A DNA stretch of 64,000 nucleotides from Ectobacillus polymachus (GCF_048159605.1 NZ_JBLREB010000002.1:124001-188000), one strand, 5' to 3'; shown: positions 33,715-41,975, counted from the stretch's first letter. The notes: generated by a model from the sequence alone, not told the origin. Numbers and translations are program-made.

Positions 33715-34386
33715 ATGGGTAATTTTTTTGTGTATCCTTTAAAGGATATTCCGCTAGTTGCGATTACGCTTATGCTTGCATTTTCTGTGCATGAATATTC
33801 TCATGCGCTGCTCGCATATAAATTCGGAGATCCTACTGCACAGAAGCAAGGACGGCTGACGCTTTCTCCGTTTGCTCATTTAGATCCCTTTGGAACATTA
33901 GCTATCTTTTTATTAGGCTTTGGGTGGGCACGCCCGGTCCCTGTAAATCCATATTTTTTTAAAAAGCCGAGATTAGCCGGCATTCTCGTTTCCGTAGCAG
34001 GACCTGTTAGCAACTTACTGCTAGGTGGAATCGGGTTAATCGTTTGGTATTCGCTTTTGAAAATGGGGGCAATCGATGCATTACCAGTGGCCGTTATCGA
34101 TACGTTATATCGTTTCTTCAGCATTTTCATTCGCTTAAATGTTGTTTTGTTTGTATTTAATTTAATTCCGCTGCCACCGCTAGACGGCTATCGGATTATA
34201 GAGGATCTAATGCCGAGAAACATACGAATAAAAATGACGCAATTTGAAAATTACGGTGCGATTATTTTTCTCATTCTTGTTGTCACACCATTAGATATGT
34301 ACACGATTCAACCTATTTTTCATACGGTTGTACCTGCCGTTGCAGGAGCACTTGAAAGTGTAATTGGACCGCTATTCCATTTGTAA
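33715..34386 (+). CDS. ywhC: Site-2 protease (M50) family membrane metalloprotease
   Basis: A 223-residue membrane protein with the zinc motif HEYSHALLAYKFGDPTA in its first helix (HExxH) and the second ligand motif FNLIPLPPLDGYRI. PVNPYFFKKPRLAGILVSVAGPVSNLLLGG is typical of the short YwhC/rhomboid-neighbour subgroup. It probably cleaves within membranes; substrates are unknown. AGAGGAG is eight bases before the start. ywhD follows after 15 bases. Confidence 0.9.
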   Translation: MGNFFVYPLKDIPLVAITLMLAFSVHEYSHALLAYKFGDPTAQKQGRLTLSPFAHLDPFGTLAIFLLGFGWARPVPVNPYFFKKPRLAGILVSVAGPVSNLLLGGIGLIVWYSLLKMGAIDALPVAVIDTLYRFFSIFIRLNVVLFVFNLIPLPPLDGYRIIEDLMPRNIRIKMTQFENYGAIIFLILVVTPLDMYTIQPIFHTVVPAVAGALESVIGPLFHL

Positions 34387-34401
34387 GAAGGAGGAAGTAA
34401 A

Positions 34402-34905
34402 ATGGAGGAACCACGTAAAAAAATGGGCTTCACGATTATGAAAAAAGAAACAAATCATGGCGGATATGGAGCTGGTAGCTTAAGTTTAGATAATGTCTCA
34501 CCTGTTATCATCGACGTAACAGAAGGAACTGCTGTCGTAGATAGCGGCGCTATGCACGCAAGAAGTGCAGTGGAAAAAGGAATAAAATTTTTAGCGAATA
34601 AGGAAGAGGTGCCAAACGGTAAACCGTACTGGCTCGTCTGGGTAACCATTGAACAATTACCAGAAGGTGCTTACTATGCTGGCGTTACCGCATGCGAAAT
34701 GACCGTCGACCGTGAAATACGTCGCGGCTATAAGTCCCTGCCTGAGCATGTAAACCGAATGGACAAATCATTAAAACGACACATCATCGTTAATCATATG
34801 GACGAACCATCCAAAACCGTACTAGGACAATTTTTGAAGCAGCATAATCTTAATATATGGAACCGCTCTAGCGAACAGCTTAAGAAGGAACTGCTTGGAG
34901 AATAA
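34402..34905 (+). CDS. ywhD: YwhD family protein
   Basis: A 167-residue protein that matches YwhD by position after ywhC and by pattern: FTIMKKETNHGGYGAGSLSLDNVSPVIID, GAMHARSAVEKGIKF, and the positively charged HVNRMDKSLKRHIIVNHMD. It has no membrane segment. GAAGGAGGAAG precedes the ATG. Function unknown. Confidence 0.85.
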   Translation: MEEPRKKMGFTIMKKETNHGGYGAGSLSLDNVSPVIIDVTEGTAVVDSGAMHARSAVEKGIKFLANKEEVPNGKPYWLVWVTIEQLPEGAYYAGVTACEMTVDREIRRGYKSLPEHVNRMDKSLKRHIIVNHMDEPSKTVLGQFLKQHNLNIWNRSSEQLKKELLGE

Positions 34906-34920
34906 TTGGTTCTCAAGAAG

Positions 34921-34956
34921 AAACCCATGGTGATTTTGTTCTCCATGGGTTTTTTG
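34921..34956 (+). terminator. Terminator of ywhC-ywhD
   Basis: AAACCCATGG pairs with CCATGGGTTT around a 12-base loop, followed by TTTTG. Confidence 0.88.
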
Positions 34957-34980
34957 TGTTGAATTGCAAGTATGAGCACG

Positions 34981-35006
34981 AAAGAAAAGCTGTCTGTGAG
35001 ACAGCT
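34981..35006 (-). terminator. Terminator of pbpG
   Basis: On the minus strand AGCTGTCT-CAC-AGACAGCT is followed by TTTTCTTTC. Confidence 0.75.
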
Positions 35007-35010
35007 GTAT

Positions 35011-37053
35011 TTACCACGGCAGATATTTTCTCCACCAGCTTTGGTTTTGCTTCGGTGTTTGCTTTCCTTGGTCGTTTCCATTCTTTTCATCGATGCAGTA
35101 TTCGGTTGGTTCAGTTCCCTTCACAAAGTTCATGCTAACGGATTCGGCACATCCATTTTTGACAATTTTTCCGGTTTTCGGATCGATATCGAGAGTGACA
35201 ATTTGTTCTGGTTTTTCGAACTCTGCTTTCGGTTGATCAGAGAGTGCTTGTTCCATGATTTGTGCCCAGATTTCTTTTGCGTAGCGTTGTTCATTAACAT
35301 TTGTTATTTCTTTTTCCTTGTCATAGCCTGTCCAGACGGTAGTGACGAGATTGGGTGTAAAGCCAATCATCCAGCTATCGGTTGTCGTTGATCCCGATTT
35401 TCCTGCGTAGGTTCTCGTAAGCCTGTCAGTTATTCCTTGACCTGTTACGGTTGCGTAGCCGTTTAGTTTTTTGTTAAACATACCGGTCATAAGGCTTTGC
35501 ATAATGGAAACATCATTTCGATCCAATACTTGGACGCCATTTACATGCGAGTCATATAGGATCGTTCCATCTCGATCGACGATGCGACGAATAAAGGTAG
35601 GCGTTACACGTTTCCCTCCGTTTGCGAACATACTGTACGCGCCGGCCATTTCAATCGGTTTTACGGGTGATGTTCCTAAAGCAAGTGATGGATTAGCTCG
35701 CAGTTCACTCGTAATGCCGAACTGTTTAGCTGTGTTAACGAGTGTGTCCTCTCCTAGAAAAAGGTGGGTTTTTACAGCATAGACATTATCGGATACAGCA
35801 AGCGCTTGGGCCATTGTTATGAAGTCATTTGCATAATAATTATTGTAATTGGATGGATTATAGGTAGAGACGCCGTCTTTAAGAGGAAAGCTTGTAAATT
35901 CACTCTTAAGCCGAGTAGCTGCTGTAAATCCATGAGACAAAGCTGCGTAATACAGAAATGGCTTAAATGTTGAACCAGGCTGCCGGTAGGCTTGGGTAGC
36001 GCGATTAAATTGGCTTTTTTGATAATCCTTGCCGCCAAGTAGCGCCTTAACCTCTCCGGTTTTTGGGTCTGTTACGATTACAGATGCCTCCAGGTCCGTT
36101 GTGTTAGGAATCGTTTGGGCAACTGCCTGTTCGGTGATGTCTTGTACCTTTCGATCTAATGTCGTATAGATGCGCAAGCCTCCGCGTTCGACTGCCTGAT
36201 CATCAATTTTGGCATTATGCAGGAGAGACTGCATAACTGCATCCTGAAAGTAAGGGGCAATTTCTTCTTCCTTCTTCTCCATCGGTGCAATCGTTAGTTT
36301 TTGCTGTTTCGCCTCTTGCTCTTGTTCCTTTGTAATGTAGCCTTGTTGTTGCATTTCAAAAAGAATGAGTTCCTGCCGTTTGATGGCCTCCGCTAGGTTT
36401 GTATAAGGAGAATAATTGCTTGGCCCTTTTGGGATGCCTGCCAATAGACTCGCTTCTGCAAGTGTCAATTCCTGTGCATGCTTATGAAAATAAAGGCGGG
36501 AAGCCGCTTCAATTCCGTAGGCTCCATTGCCGTAATAAATCGTATTTAAATATCCTTCTAATATATTTTCTTTCCCATAGTTTACTTCCAAACGAATGGT
36601 ATAAAGAGCTTCCATTATTTTTCGTTTCCATGTTTTATCATGACCTAGATAAAGGTTTCGGGCGTATTGCTGTGTGATCGTGCTGGCTCCTTGCACCATC
36701 GCCATTGCCTTTATATCAGCAATTGCAGCACCAGCAATTCGTTTTAGATCAAATCCGCTATGATCGTAAAAGTGCTGATCCTCAATTGCGATGCTCGCAG
36801 TTTTTACGTAAGGGCTTATGTCCTTTAGGGAAACCCAATACCGGTTTTGCCCCGTATGACTTTGCCCGATAATCGTATCGTCATTTGCGTAAAAAACGGA
36901 CGTTTGCGGGACGGTGATGGGAGGTGGACCGGCGATCTTAGCGGCGGTGAAAAGGATGGATAGCGTTGCTACTAGAATAAAAGAAATAACAAATAGAGTC
37001 TTGCCTAGAATACGAATAAGTTTCGCTGTTGTTTTCGTTGTAGTTAGTTCCAT
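35011..37053 (-). CDS. pbpG: Class A penicillin-binding protein (PbpG/YwhE type)
   Basis: A 680-residue bifunctional peptidoglycan synthase. One N-terminal membrane anchor (residues about 17-40) precedes a glycosyltransferase domain (AIEDQHFYDHSGFD with the catalytic Glu, GASTITQQYARNL) and a transpeptidase domain with SxxK in RQPGSTFKPFLYY, SDN in AVSDNVYAVKTH and KSG in YAGKSGSTTTDSW. It ends in a polar, Lys/Asn/Gln-rich tail. PbpG of B. subtilis works in spore peptidoglycan. The ATG at 37053 has GGGGGGAG five bases upstream; an upstream TTG is less likely. In B. subtilis speE-speB follow it; here another region intervenes. Confidence 0.9.
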   Translation of the reverse strand: MELTTTKTTAKLIRILGKTLFVISFILVATLSILFTAAKIAGPPPITVPQTSVFYANDDTIIGQSHTGQNRYWVSLKDISPYVKTASIAIEDQHFYDHSGFDLKRIAGAAIADIKAMAMVQGASTITQQYARNLYLGHDKTWKRKIMEALYTIRLEVNYGKENILEGYLNTIYYGNGAYGIEAASRLYFHKHAQELTLAEASLLAGIPKGPSNYSPYTNLAEAIKRQELILFEMQQQGYITKEQEQEAKQQKLTIAPMEKKEEEIAPYFQDAVMQSLLHNAKIDDQAVERGGLRIYTTLDRKVQDITEQAVAQTIPNTTDLEASVIVTDPKTGEVKALLGGKDYQKSQFNRATQAYRQPGSTFKPFLYYAALSHGFTAATRLKSEFTSFPLKDGVSTYNPSNYNNYYANDFITMAQALAVSDNVYAVKTHLFLGEDTLVNTAKQFGITSELRANPSLALGTSPVKPIEMAGAYSMFANGGKRVTPTFIRRIVDRDGTILYDSHVNGVQVLDRNDVSIMQSLMTGMFNKKLNGYATVTGQGITDRLTRTYAGKSGSTTTDSWMIGFTPNLVTTVWTGYDKEKEITNVNEQRYAKEIWAQIMEQALSDQPKAEFEKPEQIVTLDIDPKTGKIVKNGCAESVSMNFVKGTEPTEYCIDEKNGNDQGKQTPKQNQSWWRKYLPW

Positions 37054-37340
37054 CGATGCTCCCCCCAATACATTCGTACTCTTACTAGTATGGAGGATTT
37101 ATCCAATCTTTAAACCTAAAGGGGTGACTTGAACTTATCCATTTTTCACACCTAAAAGAGGGAACATGTAATAGATCATATACATGGCTTTGTATTCACT
37201 TATCTCTTTTTTCTTCTTTCGTAATAAGAGTTGTTGCATTTGAAACAATCGATAAATTCATACCTGAAACGTTTCCTTTCTGTATATTTCTACAAAAAGA
37301 ATAACGTTTTTTTCTTTTATAGATACAATTTCGCTTTAGC
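37054..37340. other. Non-coding stretch upstream of pbpG
   Basis: About 290 AT-rich bases with no credible gene. It should contain the pbpG promoter on the minus strand; I could not assign a convincing one. Confidence 0.4.
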
Positions 37341-37366
37341 TTGATGGGCATGTGCCGGTACCCCTT
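37338..37366. repeat. IS231-like end sequence, left of the deo block
   Basis: The stretch reads AGCTTGATGGGCATG then TGCCGGTACCCC. Its reverse complement closely matches 40143-40174, where the two flanking halves are also alike. CATGCCCATCAACTTAAG-type ends are, from memory, those of IS231-family elements of the B. cereus group. No transposase is nearby. Confidence 0.45.
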
Positions 37367-37375
37367 TTATTATTA

Positions 37376-37442
37376 TTTAAAGCGCTTGCATAAAATAAAA
37401 AAATATGATACTTTGAACTTGTCTAAAAAATAGACATGTCTA
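37376..37442 (+). promoter_or_regulatory. cre site and GntR-type dyad operator
   Basis: TTTAAAGCGCTTGCAT (37376-37391) fits the CcpA cre consensus at 14 of 16 positions. At 37420-37442 TGTCTA-AAAAA-TAGACA is followed without gap by TGTCTA, so TAGACATGTCTA is itself a perfect palindrome. The dyad has the form of operators for GntR/UTRA repressors, and such a gene lies 270 bp downstream. Together they suggest carbon-catabolite and ligand control of the following transcript. Confidence 0.6.
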
Positions 37443-37482
37443 AAAACAGCAAGATTTTCAACTAAAGGAGCAAAAGAAAACG

Positions 37483-37602
37483 ATGATTACTGCTAAACAG
37501 CTCGTTTCGATTCTTAATGGAAGCCATCATATTCCCGGTATATTTGTAAGCCCATCAGGAGCGACAAAGGATAAACCAGCTCCCGAGATAATTTTGATGT
37601 GA
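37483..37602 (+). CDS. 39-residue ORF, probably the stub of a truncated gene
   Basis: ATG preceded by AAAGGAG at 11 bases, in a strongly regulated leader (cre and dyad just upstream). The product begins MITAKQLVSILNGSHHIPGI and continues FVSPSGATKDKPAPEIILM. It reads like the ordered N terminus of an enzyme that then stops; 100 bases later the GntR gene begins. I do not recognise the family. A deletion that joined the regulatory region and first codons of a lost gene to the GntR gene would explain it. Confidence 0.45.
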   Translation: MITAKQLVSILNGSHHIPGIFVSPSGATKDKPAPEIILM

Positions 37603-37709
37603 ATATGCCTTAATAAGGTACCTCTTTCTTACAATTCCTAAAATAGTATGTTACTATACAAAAAAGATTTTTGGTTTTTTTGTTAAAATTTCTAGGAAGA
37701 GGATACTGA

Positions 37710-38435
37710 ATGAATACAAATAAATTTAAAAGACCACTCTATATAAATGTATATGACGAGCTCCTCCTTCAAATTATGAAGGGAGAATACCTTGTAGGAA
37801 GTCAGCTTCCTTCAGAACCAGATTTAGCAAGGAGCCTAGGGATTAGTCGTGCAACTTTAAGACAAGCTTTAGCACTTTTGCAAGAAGATGGATTAGTGAG
37901 AAATATTCGCGGAAAGGGAAATTTTGTAATCGATTCGTTTTATAAACAAGAGGATCGTCAATTAGAAATATTAAGTAACCCTATGCATAAGTGCCATATA
38001 GGTACATTTGACCGAATAGATTTACATTATCGACTAGACACGGAAACGAAATTCACGAAACAAGTATTAAAAAGGGATTCATCTGCAGTAGTAGCTTTAG
38101 AACGCTTGTATAGAAAGGGAAGCGATTTATTAGCCTATGCTTTTACTTATATGTCCATGCAAACGGTAGAAAGTTTATCCTTGGACTTAAATAATAAGGA
38201 ACAACTACTAGATTTTCTAGAGAACCAAGTATATGTTAATGCAAAGCATGGAAATATCGAAATAAAATATACGCATACCTTTAATTTTGCCGATCGGAAA
38301 GAAAAACTAATTGGCCAAAATGAGTGCTTTTTACTATTAGAAAGCCTATACAGTAATGCAGATTATCCATTAATTTATAATAAATTTTATATACCTCAAC
38401 AGTTCTCGAAAATAAAACTAAATATGTACCAATAG
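37710..38435 (+). CDS. GntR/HutC-family regulator with UTRA domain
   Basis: A 241-residue repressor. Residues about 8-78 are the GntR winged helix (PLYINVYDELLLQIMKGEYLVGSQLPSEPDLARSLGISRATLRQALALLQEDGLVRNIRGKGNFV); residues about 95-238 form the UTRA ligand domain (KFTKQVLKRDSSAVVALERLYRKGSDLLAYAFTYM). UTRA regulators sense sugar phosphates or nucleoside-type ligands. It heads a cluster with deoD and deoC, so a deoxyribonucleoside-derived effector is plausible. The gene is AT-rich compared with the backbone genes. Confidence 0.88.
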   Translation: MNTNKFKRPLYINVYDELLLQIMKGEYLVGSQLPSEPDLARSLGISRATLRQALALLQEDGLVRNIRGKGNFVIDSFYKQEDRQLEILSNPMHKCHIGTFDRIDLHYRLDTETKFTKQVLKRDSSAVVALERLYRKGSDLLAYAFTYMSMQTVESLSLDLNNKEQLLDFLENQVYVNAKHGNIEIKYTHTFNFADRKEKLIGQNECFLLLESLYSNADYPLIYNKFYIPQQFSKIKLNMYQ

Positions 38436-38513
38436 AATTGGAAAATTAATTGTATTTTAGTTTTGGAGATGTAAATAACATATTTAATAGAATAAAAAAT
38501 GGAGTGATATAAT

Positions 38514-39224
38514 ATGACAACAGCACATAATGCTGCAAAAGTCGGAGAAATTGCAAACACAGTTTTAATGCCAGGAGACCCACTACGTGCGAAATATATT
38601 GCGGATACCTACTTAGAAAATCCAGTGCAATTTAATGGTGTACGTAATATGTTTGGCTTTACAGGAAGTTATAAAGGAAAACAAATATCTGTAATGGGAT
38701 CTGGTATGGGAATGCCAAGTATAGGAATTTATTCATACGAATTGTATAAATTTTATGACGTAGAAAATATCATTCGTATTGGTAGTGCAGGTGCTTATAC
38801 TGAAAATTTGAACATTCATGATATTGTGCTTGTTGATAGTGCATGGAGTGAATCAACTTTTACAAAGGTTCAAGCAGGAGTAAATGGTGATATTCAGCTT
38901 CCTAGTGAGTTATTAACGAAGAAAATTGAAGATACTGCAAATCGCATTCATACTCCTATTGTTAAAGGTAGAATACATTCAAGTGATGTATTTTATCATG
39001 AAACGAATGTTCCAAATCATGTTGATTTTTATAATGAACATAATTGTATTTGTGTAGAAATGGAAAGTTATGCATTATTCCATAATGCAAGAATATTAGG
39101 AAAACAAGCAGCGTGTATACTAACTATCTCAGATTCTTTAGTAACCCATGAGGAAATTAGTGCTGAGGCAAGACAAACATCATTCGATAAAATGATGAAA
39201 ATTGCATTAGAGGCTTGTTTGTAA
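38514..39224 (+). CDS. deoD: Purine nucleoside phosphorylase, DeoD type
   Basis: A 236-residue hexameric-type phosphorylase that splits purine (deoxy)nucleosides into base and (deoxy)ribose 1-phosphate. VLMPGDPLRAKYIADTYLENP, GSGMGMPSIGIYSYELY, IRIGSAGAY, CVEMESYALFHNA and the catalytic Asp in LTISDSLVTHE are all present. GGAGTG is eight bases upstream. It lies between the GntR regulator and deoC, in a set for deoxyribose use; a second housekeeping copy may exist elsewhere. Confidence 0.93.
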   Translation: MTTAHNAAKVGEIANTVLMPGDPLRAKYIADTYLENPVQFNGVRNMFGFTGSYKGKQISVMGSGMGMPSIGIYSYELYKFYDVENIIRIGSAGAYTENLNIHDIVLVDSAWSESTFTKVQAGVNGDIQLPSELLTKKIEDTANRIHTPIVKGRIHSSDVFYHETNVPNHVDFYNEHNCICVEMESYALFHNARILGKQAACILTISDSLVTHEEISAEARQTSFDKMMKIALEACL

Positions 39225-39392
39225 AATATAGAAACGGGCGATGTGAATAAATACCAATGGGCTTCAGATATGTAAACCAAAGCAGATATTGGAGCGATAA
39301 TAGCAGATAATTTTAGTGTAAAAATGCCTAAATTCGGAAAAAGCATGCTGTCCAAATTAAAATGAGGGCGCTAAATTAAGGAGGAACACTCA
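39225..39392 (+). pseudogene. Possible gene remnant between deoD and deoC
   Basis: A 168-base gap that is long for this cluster. One frame ends in a plausible protein tail (GAIIADNFSVKMPKFGKSML then SKLK and TGA at 39362-39364), but it is cut by a stop codon at 39289-39291 and has no start. It may be the end of a lost gene, such as a transporter of the same pathway. Evidence is weak. Confidence 0.25.
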
Positions 39393-40025
39393 ATGAATTT
39401 TAATAAACTGATTGATCACACTATTTTAAAAGCAGATACAACAAAAGAAGCGGTTGAAAAAACTTTACACGAAGCGTTAGAACATGACTTCGCATCTGTA
39501 TGCATAAATCCTTATTGGGTTTCCTTAGCAGCTGAAGTACTGAAGGGTTCTGACGTAAAAGTATGTACTGTAATTGGATTTCCGTTAGGAGCAAATACAA
39601 CGAATACAAAAGTATTCGAAACAAAGGATGCAATTGATAACGGTGCAAATGAAATTGATATGGTAATCAATATCGGAGAATTGAAAGCAGGACATTACGA
39701 AGTTGTTCAACGAGATATTGAAGCAGTTGTGGAGGCTGCAAAAGGAAAAGCACTTGTAAAAGTTATTATTGAAACATGTTTATTAACAAAAGAAGAAATT
39801 GAAAAAGTAAGCATCATTGTCCGTGATTCGGGAGCTGATTTCATCAAAACATCAACAGGCTTCTCGACAGGTGGTGCGAAAGTAGAAGATGTAGCTCTAA
39901 TGAGAAAATGCGTGGGTGAAAACATTGGTGTTAAAGCTTCTGGTGGTGTAAGAACTCCAGAAATTATGAAAGCAATGGTAGAAGCGGGAGCTACTCGTAT
40001 TGGAACAAGTAACGGTGTATATTAA
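39393..40025 (+). CDS. deoC: Deoxyribose-phosphate aldolase, short C terminus
   Basis: A 210-residue class I aldolase that splits 2-deoxyribose 5-phosphate into acetaldehyde and glyceraldehyde 3-phosphate. LIDHTILKADTTKEAVEK, VCTVIGFPLGANTTNTKVFE, EIDMVINIGELKAG, the Schiff-base Lys in GADFIKTSTGFSTGG and the second Lys in GVKASGGVRT are intact. It ends ATRIGTSNGVY, about 13 residues before the usual Bacillus end, which includes the C-terminal Tyr region; the final Tyr here might stand in. TTAAGGAGG is 10 bases before the ATG. Confidence 0.92.
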   Translation: MNFNKLIDHTILKADTTKEAVEKTLHEALEHDFASVCINPYWVSLAAEVLKGSDVKVCTVIGFPLGANTTNTKVFETKDAIDNGANEIDMVINIGELKAGHYEVVQRDIEAVVEAAKGKALVKVIIETCLLTKEEIEKVSIIVRDSGADFIKTSTGFSTGGAKVEDVALMRKCVGENIGVKASGGVRTPEIMKAMVEAGATRIGTSNGVY

Positions 40026-40103
40026 ATAAATAGATGATGTGAGTAGCTATTATATTTTATGATTCTGTATCTTCTATTTAGATCATAAATGTTTCACAAT
40101 AAA

Positions 40104-40136
40104 GTAGGGGGTCCAGTTATTAGGGACTCCCTATCT
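40104..40136 (+). terminator. Probable terminator of the deo cluster
   Basis: TAGGGGGTCC pairs with GGGACTCCCTA (with wobble), followed by TCTTCTT. Confidence 0.55.
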
Positions 40137-40142
40137 TCTTAT

Positions 40143-40290
40143 TGGGGATACCGCTACATGCCCATCAACTTAAGAAATTAACTGTTCCCCAAAACGAAAA
40201 AAATGAGCCGAACTCTCATAAATAACTGTGAAAAGATAAAATTTTCGTTATGGTGGTGCAATAAAATCTTAACTTGATGGTGATGGGAGG
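40143..40290. mobile_element. IS231-like miniature element or relic
   Basis: At 40158 CATGCCCATCAACTTAAG begins an AT-rich segment without an ORF; near 40265 CTTAACTTGATGGTGATG is an imperfect inverted copy, so the two ends enclose about 130 bp. The interior (GTTCCCCAAAACGAAA onward) has the look of the transposase leader of IS231-type elements. A related end lies at 37338-37366, and both sit at the edges of the GntR-deoD-deoC block. Identity is from memory of IS231 ends. Confidence 0.4.
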
Positions 40291-40310
40291 CATCTCCACT
40301 TAAAAAATTT

Positions 40311-41003
40311 TTACTTTGTATTGTTATTTAAGTATGGATGAATAAATAAAAGACCAGCTGAGCTTAAAACTGCATATTGTACATCTTTCAATGAAAGTTT
40401 TCGTTCTGTTAATTTTTGTAATAGCCAATCTTTGTTATGAACGGCAGATTGTAAGTTTTTATAAATGAATTCCCCATTTATGATCAATTCCAGAGGAAGT
40501 GCATGTTTATTTGTTAACATATCGAAGTCTTGTTTTGTTGGAGAACGATATGCCTCTTTTTTTAAAATAGATAGGGTGCCATTATTTTCGAGAATAGCAT
40601 ATTCTACCTCATTCATATGAAAAACATCTTTTTCTCTTAGAAATTGCTGTAACATATCTATCGAAAAATTAAGTTTCTTCATATTCGCTTCTACAATGTT
40701 TCCGTCCTCAATTATTATCATCGGCTTACCTGAGATCCATTTTCTTATAAAACGATTGTTTGCAGACATATATGCTAAGAAATAAGCAATACACGTAAAC
40801 GCCAAAAATGATGCAAGTATTTGCCAAAACTTGAGGTTGATATTAAATCCCAGATTTGCAGCTACGGAACCGATTGTAATATAAAAGACAAAGTTATAGT
40901 AGGAGCCTTTTGTATTTACAACTTTTCCAAGTTTATTTGCCATCAATAGTAAAAAAAGAAAAGAAAGAGAGCTCCTTAGGATGGATTCTATAACACCATT
41001 CAT
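40311..41003 (-). CDS. DUF421 (YetF-like) membrane protein
   Basis: A 230-residue protein with three N-terminal membrane helices (residues about 5-85) followed by the YetF-type soluble domain (GKPMIIIEDGNIVEANMKKLNFSIDMLQQFLREKDVFHMNEVEYAILENNGTLSILKK). Such proteins are common in Bacillus, often spore-linked; their biochemical role is unclear. The ATG at 41003 has GGAG nine bases upstream; an in-frame ATG at 41075 has no ribosome site. It is unlike its neighbours in function and stands alone. Confidence 0.85.
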   Translation of the reverse strand: MNGVIESILRSSLSFLFLLLMANKLGKVVNTKGSYYNFVFYITIGSVAANLGFNINLKFWQILASFLAFTCIAYFLAYMSANNRFIRKWISGKPMIIIEDGNIVEANMKKLNFSIDMLQQFLREKDVFHMNEVEYAILENNGTLSILKKEAYRSPTKQDFDMLTNKHALPLELIINGEFIYKNLQSAVHNKDWLLQKLTERKLSLKDVQYAVLSSAGLLFIHPYLNNNTK

Positions 41004-41114
41004 TATTTTTTTCTCCAAACATATATAGAAATACTTACAAGGAATCATATTGTCTTTACAGTATGTATAAATCAAAACAAAAATATGCTGCTATTTATGA
41101 GAAAGATGCTGTAA

Positions 41115-41147
41115 TTAAAAAAGAGATGACCTAAATAGTCATCTCTT
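41115..41147 (-). terminator. Terminator of the glycerophosphodiesterase gene
   Basis: On the minus strand AAGAGATGAC pairs with GTCATCTCTT around a 7-base loop, followed by TTTTAATT. Confidence 0.8.
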
Positions 41148-41165
41148 AAACGTGTTATTTTGAAT

Positions 41166-41897
41166 TTATTCACCAAGTAACGATAAAGCCTTGCTTGGCC
41201 AATCGGTAATGATAGCATCTACGCCATATGAGATCATTCGTTTTATATCTTTCTCTTCATTAATCGTATAAGGACGAAGTACAAAGCCTTGTGATTTTGC
41301 TTCCTCTACGAATTCCTTCGTAAGCAGTTTAAAGTTTGGGTGAAGACCGCTTGCATGATGGAGACGTGCCACGCCGCAGGCATCCTTCAGATGATGATGA
41401 TATAAAATGGCCCTTTCGATATCCGGAGCAAGATCTGCAAGCATAGCAACGGAGCTATGGTTGAACGAAGAGAAGATGACGCGCCTTTCCAAACCGAATT
41501 CCCGAACCAAATCAACTACTTTTTGTTCTAGTTCTGGATAGCGAATACGGTCATTTTTCAATTCGATGTTAATAAGAAGCTTATTGCCGCCTAGCCAAGT
41601 TAATACTTCGCGCAGCGTTGGGATACGCTCCCCTTGAAATGCAGCGTTAAAATGGGATCCTGCATCAAGCTGCTTTAGTTCCTCAAGTGTATGCTCCACT
41701 ACAAGACCGCGGCCGTTCGTCGTTCGGCTCAATGTTTCATCATGAATGATGACAATTTCTCCATCCTTGGATAGATGAACATCGAATTCTATTCCATGCG
41801 CACCAGTGCGCTCTGCCTCTTGAAATGAAATTATTGTATTCTCTGGATGAGTACCTTTCGCACCACGATGTCCAAAAATGAGAGATTGATTTTTCAT
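41166..41897 (-). CDS. ugpQ: Cytoplasmic glycerophosphodiester phosphodiesterase
   Basis: A 243-residue GDPD enzyme that frees glycerol 3-phosphate from glycerophosphodiesters. The catalytic HRGAKGTHPENTIISF (His, Arg, Glu), EFDVHLSKDGEIVIIHDETLSRTT (Asp, His) and late VDAIITDWPS motifs are complete. No signal peptide, so it acts inside the cell on imported substrate, like UgpQ. It diverges from a Ugp-type importer across a shared 190-bp region with PhoP-box-like repeats, which fits joint control by phosphate. Confidence 0.93.
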   Translation of the reverse strand: MKNQSLIFGHRGAKGTHPENTIISFQEAERTGAHGIEFDVHLSKDGEIVIIHDETLSRTTNGRGLVVEHTLEELKQLDAGSHFNAAFQGERIPTLREVLTWLGGNKLLINIELKNDRIRYPELEQKVVDLVREFGLERRVIFSSFNHSSVAMLADLAPDIERAILYHHHLKDACGVARLHHASGLHPNFKLLTKEFVEEAKSQGFVLRPYTINEEKDIKRMISYGVDAIITDWPSKALSLLGE

Positions 41898-41932
41898 TTG
41901 TAAGCTCCCCTTTAAGATTTTTTCACGATACC

Positions 41933-41961
41933 ATTATGAATCCAAGCCGTTATGCTGACAA
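41933..41961 (-). promoter_or_regulatory. Promoter of ugpQ
   Basis: On the minus strand TTGTCA (41956-41961) and CATAAT (41933-41938) are 17 bp apart, about 30 bp before the start codon. Confidence 0.6.
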
Positions 41962-41975
41962 GCAAATTGAATAAA

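Noticed and set aside
35011..37053. KSG in place of KTG in the PBP as a loss of transpeptidase function
   Set aside because: KSG is a recognised variant of the third motif; SxxK and SDN are intact.
37069..37700. Prophage attachment site at the edge of the accessory interval
   Set aside because: No integrase, tRNA gene or direct repeat was found; IS-like ends explain the junctions better.
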